A stretch of 64,000 bases of DNA from Capsicum annuum (Eukaryota; Streptophyta; Magnoliopsida; Solanales; Solanaceae). The notes under the pieces were generated by a model. That model was not told where the DNA came from. It ran no database searches and saw only the letters and a list, made by a program, of their open reading frames with translations. This document shows positions 58,291 through 64,000 of this stretch, piece after piece (positions within the stretch are counted from its first letter, which is position 1; every line of letters starts with the position of its first letter). The stretch lies in NCBI RefSeq assembly GCF_002878395.1, contig NC_061122.1:74725658-74789657 (forward strand). Direction: 5' to 3'. A program made the translations under genes and the position numbers.

Positions 58291-58942
58291 TTCAAAATTG
58301 GAAAAAGGACTTTGAGAGGGGGTTGTACAATCTACTACAAAATTTTAAATTTCAAATTTGAAATTATTTTTGCTAGATATTGGGTAGAAGTTATGAGAGT
58401 TTTTGGGAATTACCCAATTGAGATTTAAAATTTAGCCAAATTTATTTAATTTATCCAAATGAAAAATTAATTGGCAGATTGCATTGCAATTATGATCAAT
58501 TTGATTTCAATTATGACCAAATCTAATAGATTGACTAAATTAAATTAAAATTTGATACAAATTAATACTTTCTTTAATCCTGAGTTTCTTGATTTAATAA
58601 AATCAAACATATATTCATCCAAATAAATTATTTTTGAGAGTAAATTATATTTTAATTAAGATTTTATCCATTCGAATTAATTTTCAAGCTTATCTCCATA
58701 AAAACTCAAACATTGATAAAAATATTCATTCAAGTAACAAAATTTATACAATCTCGTATATGTGAATACAAAAAATGTATAATCGTCACTTAAATGAAAA
58801 AATTAATCTAAATAAATATTTTAGAGCGCATTTGTCCAGATGAAATAAATATTTTACTTTTATTTAAAATTGAAGAAATCTAGGATTAAATTTAGTCGTG
58901 GAGGGCAAAAATTAGGCGTCAACAATAATAATGATGATGATG

Positions 58943-58944
58943 AC

Positions 58945-58992
<48 letters not shown>

Positions 58993-58993
58993 T
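58943..58993. repeat. (AAT)n microsatellite
   Basis: About 16 consecutive AAT units, preceded by a short ATG/ATA run. Confidence 0.95.
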
Positions 58994-59469
58994 GACTTGA
59001 TAATTTTTTTGAGTTTAATTTTGATCAACTGTTTAAAAAACTTAAGTGAAATAATATGAAAAATACTTTAAGGTTTTAGTTCACACTATTGTTGACTTAT
59101 AACAACTCAACTTCACTCTTATGTACATTTTAAAAATTTATTTTCATGAGATTAAGTGAAAAAAAATTAAAAAGATACTAGCTTTGAAATTTTCTTTTGA
59201 GTTTAATTTTGACAAATTATTAATATATATTTTAGAAAAAATATATCAAAATACTTTAAATTTTTAGTCAACACAATTATTAAATTCTAATAACTTAATT
59301 CACCCCTATGTATATTTTTAAGATGATTTTAAAAGAAAATAGCCTAACTTTCAGCAAATTGGGGAAACCCATAATCTAACTTTCAAAATTATCATATGTA
59401 GTTAATGTATCAACTGTATGCAATCGAATTTATTCGATATAAGATATAAATACAATGAGAGTACTTACA

Positions 59470-59860
59470 TGTAACTTTTTTCATAGTTTTTCTTTTCTAT
59501 TTTCGTTTTCTCTTCATTTTTTCACACTCTTCTAGCTCTAACGTCTATTTCTCTTTTTTCTTTCTTTTCTTCTCAACTGTTTTTCCTTTTTTGGTTTTTA
59601 GGTATTTTTTTTTCTTTTTTTCTTTTTTTCTTTTTTCACGTTTCCCTTCATTTTTGTTTCATTTTCTATTTTCTTGAGTACTTTTTTCTCATTTTTTTTC
59701 TTTTGTGTGTCTTCCCATCTTTTTTTTTCTTTCTCTTTTTTGTATTTTCGTTTTATTTTTTTTTACTCTTCTATTTCTAGATTCTATTTCTCTTTATTTA
59801 AAAAAAAAATCTTTTCATTTTATTTTTTATATTTTTTTGTGTTTTTGAAAAATCTGGCTA
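59470..59860. repeat. Polypyrimidine (TTTTC)-rich tract
   Basis: Almost 400 bases of T with interspersed C, with TTTTCTTTTC- and CTATTTC-type runs. Low complexity; no regulatory role can be shown. Confidence 0.8.
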
Positions 59861-61099
59861 CGTAAAACATAAATTATGAATGATAACGAAAATAACACAA
59901 TCGCTTATTATATTTGTATTCACATCATCATTTATATTTTTGTATTCGTTGATACAATTATATTTTTATTTTTATTTTATAGTTTGCACTTGTATGAATG
60001 TACTTAATTGGAAAGAGAGATAATGAATTGTAACTCCTTTCACTCCCTCTTCTATGAGAGATTATTTAATTATAATTAATTAAAACTTAGGCTAAATAGG
60101 ATAATTAAGAGCGTATGTTTGTTTAATCATGTAGTTTTTTCCTTTTAATATTTATTTTTATGAGGTGAGGTGAAAAATGATATTAGAAAATATTTGATTG
60201 AAATTATTTTTTGGGTTTAATTTTTTCTAACTATTTAATTTTCTTAGATAAAATAATTATGAAAATGCATTATAATTTTAGTGAAATAATATAAAAATAA
60301 TTCTAAAAATTTAAATATAATTTAACTAAAATAAATTTATATTTTAACGCTACTGCCTAGTATTAAAATCATGATCCAATGATTAAAATTCTTTTTATCA
60401 ATTTGTTAGAATAACATTATGGGACGATCTCAATAATTTTTATTTATTTAGTTAATCTTTGTATACAGTAGAATTTTCAGTTAAATCTATATAAACTCAA
60501 CATGAGAGAATCGAGATAAAATTTCTACACTGAAATTTTTAAGTCAAACTTAATTAATTTACAGTTGAGATATCACGTTAATAACCATCAATTGAATTGC
60601 TATTTAAAGGTGATCTCCTTTTGTTTGTAGACAAAATAAAAATGAATCTAACTTTAAAAGTAATCATATTATTTATTAATTACTCCTGTATAAATAAATT
60701 AATTTAGCAAGTAAACTATCATTATTTTTAATCTCAAAATTTCATTCATGATTTCTCTTAGTTAGATATTTTTATTATTTGGATTGTTTTATAAAAAAAA
60801 ATCATGGGAGAAATTTTATAGATGAGATATATGGATGATTTAAAATTTAAAAAATGGAGAAAAAAATAAAAATATTTAAAACCCATAGAGTAAAAGAACT
60901 AAAGAGATAAAAGTATTGAAAGAAAAAAATATATAATACAAGTCAAAAAATGGTGATTAAAAGGCTTCAAATAAGATGAGAAGCTTAGAAATATTAAGGA
61001 AAAAGTAGAACAAAAAAAGTAAAAATTTAAGGAGTAATATAAAAGAGTAAAGTAAAGTTATGATATCTGAAATAGTAAAAAATAAATAAGAAATAAAAG

Positions 61100-61250
61100 T
61101 TTAAGTGGTTTTGATTTTGGCGGGGAAAATAGATGATTTTGGAGCCTAAAAGATATAGCAATATAAAAGAGTATAAAAAGAAATGAAAAAGAAAAAATCA
61201 AGGTGATTTTGCATTTTGGAGGGAAAAATAAGTGGTTTTGGAGCCTAAAG
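61100..61250. repeat. Tandem duplication, ~97 bp period
   Basis: Two copies of a 50-base block ending TGGTTTTGGAGCCTAAA-like (GATGATTTTGGAGCCTAAAA near 61152 and GTGGTTTTGGAGCCTAAAG near 61250), each preceded by GATTTTG.ATTTTGG.GGG. Confidence 0.75.
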
Positions 61251-61572
61251 GGCCTTGAAGTTTTTTTACACCATTCCTGTCATTCGAGTCAAATTAATTC
61301 GAGTTATTTAGCAGCATCATAATAAAATATTTATTTAGTATAACCTATGAAATCAGATCTAATTATAATAGAGGGTACACAGATTTTATTGTACCCTGAG
61401 AAAGTGGAGAGTTGTTTTCAATACATTCTCAATTAAAAATATAGTTCAGAAAATAAAGTAATAAAGATAAAAACATAACTGTTATGAAATATAAAGCAAA
61501 TAAAAAGAAGAATAGAGAGAAGAGAGAGTAATTCTTACTTTTCTTGATGGATTAATTATAATGAAGGAAACC

Positions 61573-61587
61573 CCCTTTATTTATAGG
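61573..61587 (-). promoter_or_regulatory. Possible TATA box of the copia LTR
   Basis: The minus strand reads CCTATAAATAAAGGG, about 40 bases downstream of the 25 bp repeats on the same strand. Confidence 0.4.
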
Positions 61588-61624
61588 AAAAAATTAACCT
61601 TAGGGTTTCTAACTTTTTCATAAA

Positions 61625-61699
61625 TAGATATTTACTATATATGATAAAGTAGACATTCACTATGTATGGTAAAATAGACATTCACTATATATGATAATA
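61625..61699. repeat. 25 bp tandem repeat, three copies, in the copia LTR
   Basis: Three units of the form TAGACATTCACTATATATGA plus TAAAA, upstream of the TATA-like box when read on the element's strand. Confidence 0.85.
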
Positions 61700-61710
61700 T
61701 ATTTATAACA

Positions 61711-61720
61711 TTCCCGCTTG
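61711..61720 (-). other. Polypurine tract of Cop-1
   Basis: The minus strand reads CAAGCGGGAA directly before the LTR start TGTTATAA. Confidence 0.6.
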
Positions 61721-62032
61721 AATGTCTATTTGATAGATAACGTGCCTCGTTGAAATCTTACTAGAAAATCCTGTGGGAAAAAAATCTAGTGAAGGAAAAA
61801 GAGTACACATCTCTAACAATACGCATATAGGCTACCTCATTAAAAACCTTACAAGGAAAACCCAATGGGACAAAATCTCATAAGAGAAAACGAGTACAAT
61901 GTGTATTAACTCCCCCTAATGAGAACATCCTTGAACTTTTGCATATCTCGATCTTGTGTACCATCTTCTAGAAAGTTGCTATTGGAGGAGACTTAGTGAA
62001 TAAATCAACTAATTGTTATTTGAACAAATCTG

Positions 62033-62560
62033 TTACACGTTAATATCACTATTCTTTTGTAGCCCGTATGTATAGAAAAGTTTGCTATCTCCTTTTATAA
62101 ATCCTCCCTTAAGTTGTGCTATGCATGCTGCATTATCTCCATATAAAATTGTGGGTACATTATCATATTTCAAACTACATTTTTCACGAATGAAATGTAT
62201 CATGGATCTCAACCATACACATTCTTGGCTTGTTTCATGAATAGCTATTATCTCAGCATGGTTCGATGAAGTAGCTAGATAAACTGCTTTGTATATCTCC
62301 AAGATATAGCAGTAACTCCACATGTGAAAACATTGCATGTTGGAGACCGAGATTTATGCGGGTTAAATAAATACTCAATATTAGCATACAACAAGATCGA
62401 AACTACAATCTTTTGAATAAAATAAGATCATGTTGATCCCATTTTGATGTCTCTTAGTAGGAGCAGAACTATATCTGGCTAACAAATTGATTGAAAAGGT
62501 TATATCAGGTCTTGTGGTATTTGTAAGATACATGAGTGCACCAACTGGATAATATATGGT
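62033..62560 (-). pseudogene. Cop-1 copia RNase H and end of pol
   Basis: The open part (62033-62338) and its upstream continuation read YLFNPHKSRSPTCNVFTCG, VTAISWRYTKQ, a stop, LATSSNHAEIIAIHETSQE with the RNase H Glu, CVWLRSMIHFIREKC, VPTILYGDNAACIAQLKGGF with the Asp, then KGDSKLFYTYGLQKNSDINV, where HI-type residues before LF seem to be deleted. This is the standard end of plant copia pol. Further upstream, to 62560, PDI-FS-NLLARYSSAPTKRH-type residues are visible in broken frames. Confidence 0.8.
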
Positions 62561-64000
62561 ACTTCATAACCAATTCAAATTGGTATATTTCTCATTTCAG
62601 CAAATAATCTATTGCTTTTGAAAACTCTCCAAGAGTTTCAATAATTTTCAAGCTATAAACTTATACAATATAAGGATTATAAATAAATTTCCCAGAAACT
62701 TTTATATACTTCAAACATTTTGAATCCTTAAATAAGTTTTCATGTAAATTTTGTCAAGTGACAATATTCAACATTACATGAGTGACATCTTCAAGTATCT
62801 AGACTGGAAATCAAATAAGTTTTATACTTACCAAAATGCATTCTTTCACGTTATTTAATAAATATTTCTACGTCAGCATGCTTAATAAATGTAGAATTTG
62901 AATCCTCGTAATCTTTTACAATATTACGCCAATATTATATCAGAGATATCGCTAATGATATATCATTTTTTATTGGTTCACAAAGTGGCATAACATTTTG
63001 AAATCTCATCACTTCATTATTTTCGAGTACCTGAACCTCTTATAAGGTTTCATGAAGTGTTATGTCACAGGCTCTTCAAAAACACATTACCTTCTTATTA
63101 CGATTATTTGCTCCTTACCTTTTTTAATGATTATTTCATTTGAAATCGATTGGTCTATCGTGCTTCACGCATGCATAGATTTTGTCCTTTAGAAACGCAA
63201 AATTAGAGTACTTGCAACTTAAATATGAGATATTTTTGACATTTGATTTGAATTATCTTTTGAATGAGGATCTAATGATAATTCCAAACATATTTTATAG
63301 CTGCTTATAATCTCCCCCTTATGTTAGGAAAACTAACATACATCCTCTATTTTCTTTGAAGAATCTATCTTTGTGCATTATGGTATATTCATTAATTGTA
63401 TACAGCACATCAAAACTATTAGATGGACAACGTGTGGTTCCTGACTCAAAACCAACTTTGAGAGGGAGGTAATCATAATTTATTGGTTTGATGCATACAA
63501 GTACTTTTGTATATAATATTTCAAACCAACACATAAAACTTTGTTCTCATTAGCAATGATTTAACTATTTATCGAAGACAATCAATGCCTAACCAACATT
63601 ATCATCAAGATGAATTATCTTGATTACACAATCTAAAAATTATGCTCTTAACTCAATTTATATTGAACAAGTAACTTGATGAATGTCAAACTACTGGTTG
63701 ACAATTAACGTATAAGTGATCATCTTATATCGATGCATCTTAACAGATCACATGATGGGTGAACGGGCCTATATTCACCTTTTATACTTTTTAGAATTTA
63801 GGAAATCCAACCCAAGTTGGTCCAACCAACTTATCATGAGAACAAGCAATATTAAAAGCTCATGAAGAATTTTTGAATTCTTCAATATGTATTTAATACT
63901 TAATATGCACATCTTTGGAATGACGCAATCGTTCATGTCAACTTATGAACCTTTATACTAGTAAACTCCAAGTTTACTATGACATGAACTTTTTTCTTGA

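Larger units (their letters stand above)
58291..61330. other. AT-rich, low-complexity DNA, no gene seen
   Basis: Contains an AAT microsatellite (58943-58993), a long pyrimidine-rich tract (59470-59860) and a small duplication at 61100-61250. No frame has protein-like composition; the frame in the pyrimidine tract is Phe/Ser repeats only. Confidence 0.6.
61340..61710 (-). repeat. Cop-1 3' LTR (approximate)
   Basis: Starts TGTTATAAATATATTATC next to the purine tract. It contains three 25 bp repeats (61625-61699) and a TATA-like CCTATAAATAAAGGG (minus strand, 61573-61587), a plausible LTR promoter. The end at about 61340 is a guess. Confidence 0.55.
61340..64000 (-). mobile_element. Ty1/copia element, 3' part (Cop-1), runs off the window
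   Basis: On the minus strand: RNase H and the end of pol (62033-62560), a 3' non-coding region with blocks such as AAAACCCAATGGGACAAAAT on the plus strand (61800-61930), a purine tract CAAGCGGGAA at 61711-61720, and an LTR starting TGTTATAAATATATTATC at 61710. The LTR's far end could not be fixed (about 61340). From 62560 to the window edge the sequence is decayed, and only short pol-like stretches can be suspected, so part of it may be other repeat material. Confidence 0.7.

Noticed and set aside
58237..58428. Plus-strand frame across the MULE right end
   Set aside because: It crosses the terminal repeat and target duplication, so it is a chance fusion of element and flank.
59674..59865. 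Frame rich in Phe and Ser
   Set aside because: Direct product of the polypyrimidine tract; not protein-like.

Overview
The window looks like plant nuclear heterochromatin or intergenic DNA, most likely from a eudicot of the Solanaceae. It is AT-rich, has no recognisable single-copy host gene, rRNA or tRNA, and is built almost entirely of transposable elements of plant-specific types: Del/Tekay chromoviruses, an Athila-like element, plant RTE and L1 LINEs, a MULE, a hAT element, a copia element and Helitron-like ends. The Solanaceae guess rests on my recollection of these repeat types and is not proven by the sequence.

Layout. 1-1775: AT-rich DNA. 1776-2860: 3' end of a minus-strand RTE LINE with a (TTG)n tail. 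3049-23463: a minus-strand Ty3/gypsy chromovirus (called Gy-A here). Its 3' LTR is split by a 2.66 kb solo LTR of another family (5466-8125, target duplication CGTAT), and its gag region is split by a 7.8 kb Athila-like element (12853-20666) that keeps only gag and protease. 23700-33550: a minus-strand L1 LINE remnant cut in two by a second chromovirus of the Gy-A family (Gy-B, 24411-32948, target duplication GAGTC). 33551-42393: AT-rich DNA holding an ~85 bp tandem array interrupted by a Helitron-like insertion, several smaller tandem repeats and a hAT-type non-autonomous element (41481-42324, 8 bp duplication). 42394-58281: a Mutator-like element (MULE) with 120 bp terminal inverted repeats and a perfect 9 bp target duplication, itself split by a full-length 9.9 kb chromovirus (Gy-C, 44408-54313, target duplication CTCTT). 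58291-61300: AT-rich, low-complexity DNA. 61340-64000: 3' part of a minus-strand Ty1/copia element running off the window.

How the pieces work together. In each LTR element the genes lie in the order LTR-gag-protease-RT-RNase H-integrase-chromodomain-LTR on the minus strand, and all are broken by stops and frameshifts, so none should be autonomous now. Many stops and lost catalytic residues fit C-to-T or G-to-A change, as expected for methylated plant repeats.

The most interesting object is the MULE. Besides a mudrA-like transposase gene on the minus strand it carries, just inside the opposite terminal repeat and pointing inward, a small spliced gene for a GRF-type zinc finger with a coiled-coil and a possible membrane tail. 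The convergent two-gene layout resembles maize MuDR (mudrA/mudrB), but with an unrelated second gene.
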